A DNA stretch of 7,566 nt from an uncultured Eubacteriales bacterium (GCA_900557635.1 USTB01000035.1:1-7566); one strand, 5' to 3'. Numbered from the stretch's first letter, positions 1 through 6,147 are shown. Notes: generated by a model from the letters alone, not told the origin. Numbers and translations are program-made.

Positions 1-1
1 T

Positions 2-841
2 TTAGCGCTCAAAAAAGGAAACATGAACCCCGACACGGTGGAGGCGCTCTTCTCGGGCGACCTGATGAATCAGTGCATTTCCTCAAATTACGGACTTCTG
101 TCCTTTTCCATCCCGTTTTTCGGATTGTACGGCGCCTGCTCCACCTGCGCCGAGGGGCTGATCCTTTCATCCATGCTGATCGCGGGCGGCATTTACTCAC
201 GGTGTGCGGCAGTCACCTCGTCGCATAACTGCTCGGCGGAGCGGCAATTCCGCTTTCCCCTGGAATACGGCGGACAGCGCACGCCCACGGCACAGTGGAC
301 GGTGACAGGCTCGGGCGCTTTCATTGTAGATCGGGACGGAGACGGTCCGCGCATTGCCGAGGTGCTCCCCGGCATTTCGGTGGATCTGGGGATCACGGAC
401 ATCAACAATATGGGCGCGGCGATGGCGCCGGCGGCGGTCGATACCCTGACCCGTTACTTTCGGGAAAGCCACACCGACCCCGCATCGTTTGACCGCATCA
501 TCACGGGCGACCTCGGCTACGAGGGGCACAGCATCGTCCTTGATCTCATGAAGAAGCGCGGCTATGACCTGAGCGCCAACTACAACGACTGCGGACTTTT
601 GGTCTGCTCCCGCAAGCAACAGGACATGCACGCCGGCGGCTCGGGGTGCGGGTGCAGTGCGGTGGTGCTCTCGGCATATCTGCTCAACGAGCTGAAGCGG
701 GGCGGCATGAAGAACATTCTGTTTTTGGGAACGGGCGCTCTCATGAGCACGGTGGCAGTCCAGCAAAAGCAGAGCATCCCGGGCATTGCCCATCTTGTCC
801 GCCTGTGCGGCGGAAATGCGGAAAGGACGGAGGGTCGGTAA
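2..841 (+). CDS. spoVAD: Stage V sporulation protein AD (SpoVAD), 5'-truncated by window edge
   Basis: SpoVAD is a thiolase-fold protein of the SpoVA complex in the inner spore membrane. In Bacillus it binds dipicolinic acid and is needed for its uptake into the forespore and release at germination. The frame is open from base 2, before the first ATG at 23, so the gene runs in from upstream. About 279 residues are present against roughly 340 in the family, so some 60 N-terminal residues are missing. Family landmarks seen are FFGLYGACST (thiolase-type Cys codon at 137-139), a SSH then AERQFRFPLEYG block, PTAQWTVTG, NNMGAAMAPAA, ITGDLG, DCGLLVCSR, HAGGSGCGCSA and the C-terminal QSIPGIAHLV. The stop overlaps the spoVAE start by one base, so the two are co-transcribed. 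In relatives the operon is driven by sigma-G from further upstream; that promoter is outside the window. The C-terminus is slightly extended past the IPGIAH motif. Confidence 0.97.
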   Translation, partial: LALKKGNMNPDTVEALFSGDLMNQCISSNYGLLSFSIPFFGLYGACSTCAEGLILSSMLIAGGIYSRCAAVTSSHNCSAERQFRFPLEYGGQRTPTAQWTVTGSGAFIVDRDGDGPRIAEVLPGISVDLGITDINNMGAAMAPAAVDTLTRYFRESHTDPASFDRIITGDLGYEGHSIVLDLMKKRGYDLSANYNDCGLLVCSRKQQDMHAGGSGCGCSAVVLSAYLLNELKRGGMKNILFLGTGALMSTVAVQQKQSIPGIAHLVRLCGGNAERTEGR

Positions 842-1206
842 TGGAGCTTCTGGTAAAATATATTGCGGCATTTGCCGTGGGCGGCATTCTCTGCGTCATT
901 GCGCAAATTCTGATCGACAAGACCCCCATGACCCCCGCCCGCATTCTGGTCAGCTACGTCTGCGCGGGCGTGGTGCTGACCGCCGTCGGATGCTATGCGC
1001 CCTTGGTCGATTTTGCCGGATGCGGCGCCACCACACCGCTGACGGGCTTCGGTTATTCTCTGGCGCGCGGCGTGGAAAAGGCGGTGTGCGAAAAGGGACT
1101 GATCGGCGCGCTGACAGGCGGTCTGACCGCAACGGCGGCGGGGATCACCACGGCATTGGTGTGCGCGTTCCTTGCGGCGCTGATCTTCCGCGACCGTCCG
1201 AAATAA
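841..1206 (+). CDS. spoVAE: Stage V sporulation protein AE (SpoVAE / SpoVAEb)
   Basis: A small polytopic membrane protein of the SpoVA dipicolinic-acid channel complex, 121 residues against about 116 in Bacillus SpoVAEb. The start at 841 is chosen because GGAGGGT (829-835) sits 5 bases upstream and the ATG overlaps the spoVAD stop by one base; an in-frame ATG at 646 would run far into spoVAD. Seen in the protein are a first hydrophobic segment (about 5-25) ending in the family motif QILIDKTPMTPARILVSYV, a second segment (about 38-58), the conserved loop with PLTGFGYSLARG, the sequence EKGLIGALTGGLTATAAG, and a last hydrophobic segment (about 95-116) ending in a basic tail. It probably is the last gene of the spoVA operon, since the next gene has its own promoter. 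I see no clear intrinsic terminator behind it. Confidence 0.96.
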   Translation: MELLVKYIAAFAVGGILCVIAQILIDKTPMTPARILVSYVCAGVVLTAVGCYAPLVDFAGCGATTPLTGFGYSLARGVEKAVCEKGLIGALTGGLTATAAGITTALVCAFLAALIFRDRPK

Positions 1207-1242
1207 GCAAAAAAACAGCCTCCGTTCTGTGCAAAACGTTCC

Positions 1243-1271
1243 TTGACAAACATCTTCCGTTCTGCTATGCT
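1243..1271 (+). promoter_or_regulatory. Sigma-A-type promoter of the MscS-family gene
   Basis: A perfect -35 box TTGACA (1243-1248), a 17-base spacer and a -10 box TATGCT (1266-1271). Transcription would start near 1278, leaving a leader of about 50 bases before the ATG at 1327. This separates the channel gene from the upstream spoVA operon and makes vegetative expression likely. Confidence 0.8.
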
Positions 1272-1326
1272 ATGAGTGCGGTTCACCCCGCAAATTTACA
1301 GCAAACAGCAAAAAGGAACATGTATC

Positions 1327-2130
1327 ATGGAACAACTCTGGAACGAGCTGGTGTCGTTCGGCACCAATTACGGACTGCGCCTGGTCGGCGCACTGGCGCT
1401 TCTGCTGATTGGCTGGCGTCTGGCGGGTCGCTTTGAGCGATTCCTGCGGAGCGAGCACGCACTGCACCATTTGGATACCACCGTCAAGCGCTTTTTGTGC
1501 GGCGGGATCGGTGTCTCTCTCAAGGTGTTGGTGTCTCTGACGGCGGCAAGCATTTTGGGCATTCCCATGACATCGGTCGTCGCCCTTTTGGGTACGGTCG
1601 GCTTGTCTGTCGGTCTTGCCATGCAGGGTGCTCTTTCCAATATTGCGGGCAGCTTTGTCATCATCAGTCTGCACCTGTTTCGGGTGGGCGATCTGATCGA
1701 AGTCGGCGGGAAGGTCGGCTTTGTGGACGAAATCGGTCTGTTCTACACCGCCATCCGCACCCCGCAGAACGAACGGGTGCTTCTGCCCAACAGCACCGTT
1801 TCCGGAGATACCATCATTAATTATACGGCGCTCGGTTATCGGAGAGCCGACATCGACATCAGCATTGCCTATGATACGGACGTGGCGCTCACCCGAAGTG
1901 TCCTTTTGGAAGCCGTGATGCAGAATCCCCTCGTTTTGCAGGAGCCTGCTCCCGTGGTGGTCATGACCGAGCATGCGGACAGCGCCGTGGTTCTGCAGAT
2001 ACGCGCCTGCTGTCTTCCCGGCAACTACGGAAGCGTCCGCGCCTCGATCTTAGAGGATGCAAAGCGGGTACTGGACGAAAATAACATCTCCATCCCCTTC
2101 CCGCAACTCGACGTCCATCTGGATCGTTGA
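1327..2130 (+). CDS. MscS-family small-conductance mechanosensitive ion channel
   Basis: A 267-residue membrane channel that in the family opens under membrane tension and releases solutes during hypo-osmotic shock (E. coli MscS has 286 residues). Three transmembrane helices are visible at about 15-35, 57-79 and 82-116. The third is the Gly/Ala-rich pore helix (GTVGLSVGLAMQGALSNIAGS), followed by the hallmark FRVGDLIEVGGKVGFVDEIGLFYT of the beta domain, RTPQNERVLLPNS, and a cytoplasmic alpha/beta domain ending in the typical ISIPFPQLDVHL. The ATG at 1327 is chosen over an in-frame GTG at 1276 because AAGGA (1313-1317) lies 9 bases upstream, and the GTG falls at or before the predicted transcription start. 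It is probably monocistronic: own promoter upstream, and a terminator-like hairpin at 2341-2376. The channel family is certain; which MscS subtype is not. Confidence 0.95.
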   Translation: MEQLWNELVSFGTNYGLRLVGALALLLIGWRLAGRFERFLRSEHALHHLDTTVKRFLCGGIGVSLKVLVSLTAASILGIPMTSVVALLGTVGLSVGLAMQGALSNIAGSFVIISLHLFRVGDLIEVGGKVGFVDEIGLFYTAIRTPQNERVLLPNSTVSGDTIINYTALGYRRADIDISIAYDTDVALTRSVLLEAVMQNPLVLQEPAPVVVMTEHADSAVVLQIRACCLPGNYGSVRASILEDAKRVLDENNISIPFPQLDVHLDR

Positions 2131-2161
2131 CGCAAACGAAAAACCGAAGATCGGTGCACAT

Positions 2162-2294
2162 GCCCGCGTCGGGACCCCGCCTGCCGAAGGCAGACGGGGT
2201 AAATGTGAGCGGTGCCCTTCGTACATACAAACGATCCTGTACCGCACCGCCGCTCACGAACAGGCGCGGCAAGCCGCGTCTGCCCGACGCGGGC
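2162..2294. ncRNA. Candidate structured RNA with four-way-junction fold, family unknown
   Basis: A perfect 12-bp stem pairs 2162-2173 with 2283-2294. It encloses three hairpins. The first (2174-2200) has 6 bp, one C/A mismatch, then 5 bp and a GAA loop. The second (2205-2257) has GTGAGCGG paired with CCGCTCAC, plus TGC/GCA across a 3-base bulge and an inner GTAC/GTAC. The third (2261-2282) has 9 bp with one G/T pair and a CAAG tetraloop. Unpaired joints are 0, 4, 3 and 0 bases. Strand is unsettled: the G/T pair in the third hairpin favours the + strand, while the C/A mismatch of the first becomes G/U on the - strand. I found no dedicated promoter, so on the + strand it would be mscS 3' UTR or a processed RNA. 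It could instead be a dispersed palindromic DNA repeat. I cannot match it to a known riboswitch or RNA class. Confidence 0.5.
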
Positions 2295-2300
2295 TTCAAA

Positions 2301-2312
2301 GTCTGTACAGAC
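2301..2312. repeat. Perfect 12-base palindrome GTCTGTACAGAC
   Basis: GTCTGTACAGAC equals its own reverse complement. It lies 77 bases upstream of the -35 box at 2389 and just after the structured element. It could be a dimeric-repressor operator or a small RNA hairpin (4 bp with a GTAC loop). Only the symmetry is seen; function is unproven. Confidence 0.4.
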
Positions 2313-2340
2313 CTGCTGATACAAAAGAATACCGTGTATC

Positions 2341-2376
2341 GCCCCGTACCGAGCATTTTCGGCGCGGGGGCTTTTT
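2341..2376 (+). terminator. Terminator-like hairpin with five-T tail
   Basis: The arm starting GCCCCG (2341-2346) pairs with CGGGGGC (2365-2371), with one bulged G. Inside, after one T/G wobble and one mismatch, CCGA (2349-2352) pairs with TCGG (2359-2362) around a 6-base loop. TTTTT follows at 2372-2376. The short T tract is followed by GGGG, so strength is uncertain. It would end transcripts from mscS and the structured interval, just before the next promoter. Confidence 0.6.
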
Positions 2377-2388
2377 GGGGAATAACCG

Positions 2389-2417
2389 TTGACAAAACAG
2401 TATCCCTGCGATAGAAT
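2389..2417 (+). promoter_or_regulatory. Sigma-A-type promoter of the small membrane-protein gene
   Basis: A perfect -35 TTGACA (2389-2394), a 17-base spacer and -10 TAGAAT (2412-2417). The predicted start near 2424 leaves a leader of about 33 bases to the ATG at 2457. Confidence 0.85.
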
Positions 2418-2456
2418 GAAGGTGAAATATACGTCAGTTGAGAAAGGACTCAAATC

Positions 2457-2855
2457 ATGAATAAAACCGTCAAAAGATGCATTGTATGTGCATTGATCCT
2501 CGTTTTGTCCGTTCCCGTTTGCATATGGATCGGCGCGTTGGTGAAAAACGCCGTCCTCACGGTAATGCACAAAGAGCAAGTGGAAAATATCCGATTCGTC
2601 GAACCCGAAGAGCTTCAAATGGACTGGTACAGGATAACATCATATTCGGATGACAGCATCGAAATTTATTACGTAAACACACTTAGCAGAGGAGAAGCCG
2701 GAGAATACAAAATAGGCGAAAGGTTGACATTCCGCAAGATGACTGACGGTTGGCATCATACCGGTGGGTTAGAAAGTATTTTGTGGTCGGGAGCAGGAAC
2801 GGCGGAACATTATATATGGCCTTATTGGTACCACGTGTTTTTGATTTGGTTCTGA
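2457..2855 (+). CDS. Small membrane-anchored protein of unknown function
   Basis: I do not recognise this family. The 132-residue product starts MNKTVKRC, followed by one hydrophobic segment (about 8-30) consistent with an uncleaved signal anchor or a signal peptide. The remaining roughly 100 residues would then lie outside the membrane and are rich in Tyr, Trp, Glu and Ser, with a very aromatic end (IWPYWYHVFLIWF). That end could be a second, short membrane-interacting segment. The start is supported by AAAGGA (2443-2448), 8 bases upstream, and by a strong promoter at 2389-2417. The gene stands alone: a terminator-like hairpin precedes it and the capsule promoter follows it. The coding stretch is richer in A/T than the spoVA and mscS genes, which may indicate a different origin. 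Evidence that it is a real gene is good; its function is unknown. Confidence 0.8.
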   Translation: MNKTVKRCIVCALILVLSVPVCIWIGALVKNAVLTVMHKEQVENIRFVEPEELQMDWYRITSYSDDSIEIYYVNTLSRGEAGEYKIGERLTFRKMTDGWHHTGGLESILWSGAGTAEHYIWPYWYHVFLIWF

Positions 2856-3000
2856 GGATAAGCCGTTACAGCCGTGAAGCCCGCGCAAACGCGCCGATGC
2901 GCCAAAATGCCATCCGTTAAACATTTTGAACAACCTCTGTTGCCGCCGCCCCTGCCCTTTTTCCGTTTTATGACAATTTAAAATTTTTTACATATAACTA
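2856..3000. other. Intergenic stretch before capsule promoter, AT-rich at its end
   Basis: No gene seen. The first part holds short GCGC repeats (around 2883-2903) that can form only 4-bp hairpins without a T tract, so I do not call a terminator. The last 25 bases (about 2976-3000) are nearly all A/T and sit directly upstream of the -35 box, in the position of an UP element that contacts the RNA polymerase alpha subunit. Confidence 0.5.
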
Positions 3001-3029
3001 TTGCAAATTCATCAAAGTTGTGATAGAAT
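3001..3029 (+). promoter_or_regulatory. Promoter of the exopolysaccharide/capsule operon
   Basis: -35 TTGCAA (3001-3006, four of six consensus bases), a 17-base spacer and -10 TAGAAT (3024-3029), preceded by an AT-rich, UP-like stretch. Predicted start near 3036, giving a leader of about 93 bases before the first gene. No further promoter of comparable quality is seen through the end of the window, so the following genes probably form one transcript. Confidence 0.8.
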
Positions 3030-3128
3030 GGATCATAAATAAAATTGTTGTACCTGTATATTGGTAATCGATTCTTCCGAGGCGAAAAAACGAAGCGCGG
3101 GGCAGCAATTCAAGGAGTATAAAAGCGA

Positions 3129-3911
3129 ATGGAAAAGCAGGAAAACACGTCCAAGGACTATTACACCATAGACATCATGCATATCCTCAAGTCCCTGTGG
3201 CACCGTGCATGGATTATCGTGCTGAGCGGACTTTTGGCTGCTGTAGTCGGTTTTTCGGTCGCTTCGTTTGCCATTGCCCCCACGTATTCCTCTCATATTA
3301 AGTTGTATGTAAACAACACCTCGTTTTCGCTCGGAAGCACCAGCTTCAGCATCAGCGCCTCGGAGTTGTCCGCCGCGCAGAGCCTGGTACGTACCTACGG
3401 CGAAATTCTGAACAGCCGCAGTACGCTCGAGAGGATCATCAATAAAGCAGGCGTGGATTATACATGGAAGGACATTTCGGGCATGATCTCATACGCGCCC
3501 TCCAATCAGACCGAGATCATGCTCGTGACCGTCACCGCACATGACCCGTATGAAGCAAGCAAGATCGCAAATACCATTGCCGAGGTGCTCCCCACCCGCA
3601 TTTCCGAGATTGTTGACGGCGCTTCCATGGAGGTGGTCGATTCCGCGATCCCCGAAATGACCAAGGTCGCACCCAGCATCACGCGTTATACCGCAATCGG
3701 TCTTGTGCTCGGCATTGTGATTTCCGTAGCCGCGCTGACCGTCATCGCATTGATGGACGATACCATTCACGACGAGGATTACGTCCTCAAAACATATAAC
3801 TATCCCATCCTCGGTAAGGTTCCCAACCTTCTGAACACCGGAAACAAGGCGTACGGCTACTACTCCCGCAAGCAAAGCAACAGTGCGGGCAGCGGAAGAA
3901 AGGACGGCTGA
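3129..3911 (+). CDS. Wzz/CapA-type chain-length protein, activator of the tyrosine kinase
   Basis: A 260-residue polysaccharide co-polymerase of the Firmicutes type (YveK/EpsA, CpsC, CapA). In the family it controls polymer length and export, and its cytoplasmic tail activates the partner BY-kinase. Seen: an N-terminal cytoplasmic segment (YYTIDIMHILKSLWHRAW), membrane helix 1 (about 27-50), an extracellular Wzz domain (about 51-186) and helix 2 (about 187-209). A cytoplasmic tail follows, with the typical DDTIHDEDYVLKTYNYPILGKVP. The tail ends in a Tyr/Ser/Gly-rich stretch (YGYYSRKQSNSAGSG). The Pro-rich motif usual before helix 2 is reduced to SAIPEMTKVAPS. AAGGAG (3112-3117) lies 11 bases before the ATG. 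Its stop overlaps the kinase start (TGATG), which suggests coupled translation of the two interacting proteins. Confidence 0.93.
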   Translation: MEKQENTSKDYYTIDIMHILKSLWHRAWIIVLSGLLAAVVGFSVASFAIAPTYSSHIKLYVNNTSFSLGSTSFSISASELSAAQSLVRTYGEILNSRSTLERIINKAGVDYTWKDISGMISYAPSNQTEIMLVTVTAHDPYEASKIANTIAEVLPTRISEIVDGASMEVVDSAIPEMTKVAPSITRYTAIGLVLGIVISVAALTVIALMDDTIHDEDYVLKTYNYPILGKVPNLLNTGNKAYGYYSRKQSNSAGSGRKDG

Positions 3912-4696
3912 TGAGAATGGGACTGTTTGAAAAAAAAGACAAACGCAGTCAATTCATGTCGGGAAGTCAGGGTGCAAAAAAGACCCTGCATAAAAACCTC
4001 GAATTTACGGCGACGGAACAGTATAAGCTGATCCGTGCCAACCTCGATTTCACGCTTCCCGAAAATGAAAAGTGCCCCGTGATCGGCGTTACCAGCTCCA
4101 TGCGCGGCGAGGGCAAAAGCACCACAGCGATCAATCTTTCCTACGTATTTGCGGAAAAAGGAAGCCGTGTGCTCCTGATCGATGCCGATCTGAGACTTCC
4201 GTCCATTGCCAAAAAGCTGGAAATGAAAAGCGCTCCCGGTCTGACCGACCTGCTGCGCGGTCAGGGCGCGCAGATGTCCGAGTTTCAGTCGCACGTGCTC
4301 CGAAACTGGTTCATCCTGCCGTCCGGCGACATTCCGCCGAACCCCTCCGAGCTTCTCGGATCGAGCAGAATGGAGAATATCCTCAAGCAACTGCGTGAGC
4401 ATTTCGATTATATCATCATCGACCTGCCCCCCGTCAACCTGGTATCGGATGCCGTTTCCATTTCAAGCCTGATCTCGGGCATGATCGTGATCATCCGCGA
4501 AGAATATACCGAGAAAAAGGAACTGGAGCGTTGCTTCCGTCAGCTCAGACTTTCCAATGTGAATGTGCTCGGATGCGTCATGAACGGCGCAAGATCGAGC
4601 GGCAGCTCCTACAACAGATACAAAAAGTATAAGTATTACAAGTATTACTCCGACGGCGAGGCAAAATCCGATACCCCGAAGGGGACGGAAAAGTGA
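3911..4696 (+). CDS. BY-kinase: bacterial protein tyrosine kinase of capsule/EPS synthesis
   Basis: A 261-residue cytoplasmic P-loop tyrosine autokinase (CapB/CpsD/EpsB/YveL type) that works with the preceding membrane protein. Its phosphorylation cycle controls capsule polymerisation. Seen: an N-terminal EQYKLIRANL oligomerisation-type motif (36-45), Walker A MRGEGKST (64-71, Lys 69), Walker A' VLLIDADLRLP (87-97), the conserved NPSELLGS (144-151) and Walker B YIIIDLPP (167-174). The C-terminus carries a cluster of seven tyrosines at 234, 237, 240, 242, 243, 245 and 246, interspersed with lysines, which is the usual autophosphorylation tail. Start 3911 is preferred over the ATG at 3917 because AAAGGA (3899-3904) is 6 bases from it. 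It overlaps the upstream stop by one base and the phosphatase start by four. Confidence 0.96.
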   Translation: MRMGLFEKKDKRSQFMSGSQGAKKTLHKNLEFTATEQYKLIRANLDFTLPENEKCPVIGVTSSMRGEGKSTTAINLSYVFAEKGSRVLLIDADLRLPSIAKKLEMKSAPGLTDLLRGQGAQMSEFQSHVLRNWFILPSGDIPPNPSELLGSSRMENILKQLREHFDYIIIDLPPVNLVSDAVSISSLISGMIVIIREEYTEKKELERCFRQLRLSNVNVLGCVMNGARSSGSSYNRYKKYKYYKYYSDGEAKSDTPKGTEK

Positions 4697-5400
4697 TAGA
4701 CTGGCATAGCCACATATTACCCGGCATGGACGACGGCAGCCGCGACACTGCGGAAAGCCTCTCCCTCCTCCGCATGCAGATGTCGCAGGGGATTGATACC
4801 GTTGCGGCGACCCCGCACTTCTATGCGAACGACGAATCGGCGGAAGCGTTTTTGGAACGTCGGCAAGCCTCCTTTACGCAGTTGCAGGCACAGCTTCCCA
4901 CAGATGCCCCGTGCATTCTTCTCGGTGCCGAGGTTCGCTACTATCAGGGCATCAGCCGTATGGTGGAGCTGGAAAAACTCCGCATCGGCGACAGCCGACT
5001 GCTTCTTCTGGAAATGCCGTTTTATGAATGGACGGAATATACGGTCCGCGAATTGGCGGAGCTTGCCGCAAGAGGCAACGTCCGTATCATGCTGGCGCAC
5101 GTGGAGCGATACCTGAAGTTGCAGCACCGATCCGTATGGGAACGGATCTTCGACAGTGATCTTCTGATCCAGTCAAACGCTGATTTCTTTGTATCCCTTG
5201 CCACAAGGCATAAAGCATTCACCCTGCTCCGACAGGGCAACATCCACTTCCTCGGCTCGGACTGTCATAACCTGACATCGAGACCCCCGAAGATCGGACA
5301 CGCGGCGCAGATCATTCAAAAGAAGCTCGGCGACGCATTTCTCAGTCAAATGAGTGAGTTCGGCTATGCCGCGCTTGCTGATTTCAATTCAGAATCATAA
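4693..5400 (+). CDS. CpsB/YwqE-type PHP-domain protein tyrosine phosphatase
   Basis: A 235-residue metal-dependent phosphatase of the PHP superfamily (CpsB, CapC, YwqE) that in relatives dephosphorylates the tyrosine tail of the BY-kinase. Metal-site motifs are all present: DWHSHILPGMDDG (His 5, His 7, Asp 13/14), ATPHFY (His 42), LGAEVRYY (Glu 80), LAHVERY (His 136, Glu 138) and FLGSDCHN (Asp 190, His 192), followed by the family RPP. The start is a GTG at 4693, overlapping the kinase stop in GTGA, with AAGGGGA (4679-4685) 7 bases upstream; the motif DWHSH starting at residue 3 matches the usual N-terminus. Kinase and phosphatase are therefore probably made together by coupled translation. 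Confidence 0.96.
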   Translation: MIDWHSHILPGMDDGSRDTAESLSLLRMQMSQGIDTVAATPHFYANDESAEAFLERRQASFTQLQAQLPTDAPCILLGAEVRYYQGISRMVELEKLRIGDSRLLLLEMPFYEWTEYTVRELAELAARGNVRIMLAHVERYLKLQHRSVWERIFDSDLLIQSNADFFVSLATRHKAFTLLRQGNIHFLGSDCHNLTSRPPKIGHAAQIIQKKLGDAFLSQMSEFGYAALADFNSES

Positions 5401-5437
5401 ATTCATTACAAATGATTACGGAAAGGATGAATTCCAA

Positions 5438-6121
5438 ATGAAAAGAGCATTGGCACTTTTGATGACAGTCATTCTGGCAGTGGGTATGAGCGTGAATATC
5501 GCGGCTGACCCCGGCGGATTCTACTCCAGTCCCTACGCAAAGGAAGCACCCGATCTGGTCTCCTTTAAGCCGAGCAATGATGCGTGCACCGCAAAAATCA
5601 CCATCACCCCTCTGTCCAAGAAGGACACCCTGCCCGACGATCTCCGCGCTATGCTCGAAAAGGCATACACACAGATCCTCAACAGCGAGGACTTATCCAC
5701 GCTGAACGCCGATCTGGCAAAGCTCGCAACAAGCAAGAATATCGCCGGCACCGATCTTGCAGTCAGCACCCTGTTCGACATTCACGAAACCGACTGCGTC
5801 GGACATGAGAATCACCACAACTTTGATGTTGTACTGAGTACCGATCTGCTGAACCGCTTCGTCGGTCTGCTTCATATGAAGGCAGACGGCACGTGGGAGC
5901 TGCTCACCGATACCGAAGTGATCAACAACGGCACCGAGCTGAAGTTCACGGTCGATTCCTTCTCTCCCTTTGCCGTTGTGGTAAACGCCGGCAATAACTC
6001 CGATCACCCCCAGACCAACGATACCGACAACGGTCTGCTCCCCGTTTATATCGCCGTGATGGCGGTCTCCGCTGCAGCGCTTGTCTTTGTCGTCATCAAG
6101 AGAAAGAAAAATAAGGTCTGA
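5438..6121 (+). CDS. Secreted surface protein with sortase-like C-terminal signal, function unknown
   Basis: A 227-residue protein that I cannot place in a named functional family. The ATG at 5438 is chosen because AAAGGA (5422-5427) lies 10 bases before it and the product then begins with a signal peptide (MKRALALLMTVILAVGMSVN, cleavage near Ala 23). Starting at 5354 would run inside the phosphatase gene and bury the signal. The outer domain (about 24-188) is followed by the phrase DSFSPFAVVV, which is common just before the anchor in clostridial surface proteins. The end has the layout of a sorting signal: HPQTND (190-195), a hydrophobic segment (about 200-220) and the basic tail KRKKNKV. 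The motif resembles the sortase B signal NPQTN or the clostridial PQTGD with Gly replaced by Asn. If it is not cleaved, it would be a single-pass membrane protein. It sits 37 bases after the phosphatase, in the same operon. Confidence 0.85.
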   Translation: MKRALALLMTVILAVGMSVNIAADPGGFYSSPYAKEAPDLVSFKPSNDACTAKITITPLSKKDTLPDDLRAMLEKAYTQILNSEDLSTLNADLAKLATSKNIAGTDLAVSTLFDIHETDCVGHENHHNFDVVLSTDLLNRFVGLLHMKADGTWELLTDTEVINNGTELKFTVDSFSPFAVVVNAGNNSDHPQTNDTDNGLLPVYIAVMAVSAAALVFVVIKRKKNKV

Positions 6122-6147
6122 TTCCATCACACCATGAGAGGGCGGTT

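Larger units (their letters stand above)
2131..2388. other. Gene-free interval tiled with inverted repeats
   Basis: No convincing protein gene. Open frames of 95-144 codons cross it on both strands, but they start inside mscS, lack ribosome binding sites and show no family motif; they look like products of the high GC content. The interval is almost fully covered by inverted repeats: ACCGA/TCGGT (2143-2155), the multi-branched element at 2162-2294, a 12-base perfect palindrome (2301-2312), GATACA/TGTATC (2318-2323 with 2335-2340) and a terminator-like hairpin (2341-2376). Seen directly: the pairings. Inferred: that they form in RNA and have a function. Confidence 0.7.

Noticed and set aside
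1221..1264. Direct repeat TCCGTTCTG at 1221-1229 and 1256-1264
   Set aside because: Only 9 bases; one copy lies in the promoter spacer, where it has no obvious role. Probably chance.
2057..2414. Plus-strand open frames of 95-111 codons through the gap after mscS
   Set aside because: They begin inside mscS without a ribosome site, are rich in Arg/Pro/Ala as expected from GC-rich noncoding DNA, and cross all hairpins of the structured interval.
1961..2618. Long minus-strand open frames across mscS end, the gap and the small gene
   Set aside because: No start with a ribosome site and no recognisable motif; they overlap well-supported + strand genes and the inverted-repeat region, so they are shadows of high GC content.
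2880..2905. GCGC-rich repeats after the small gene as a terminator
   Set aside because: Only 4-bp stems are possible and no T tract follows.
3060..3128. Possible riboswitch in the leader of the capsule operon
   Set aside because: Only weak pairings of 4 bp were found by eye, with no terminator or ligand-motif sequence.
5287..5297. Second copy of CCGAAGATCGG, also present at 2144-2154
   Set aside because: The copy at 5287 lies inside the conserved RPPKIG coding stretch of the phosphatase, so it is explained by coding and is probably coincidental.
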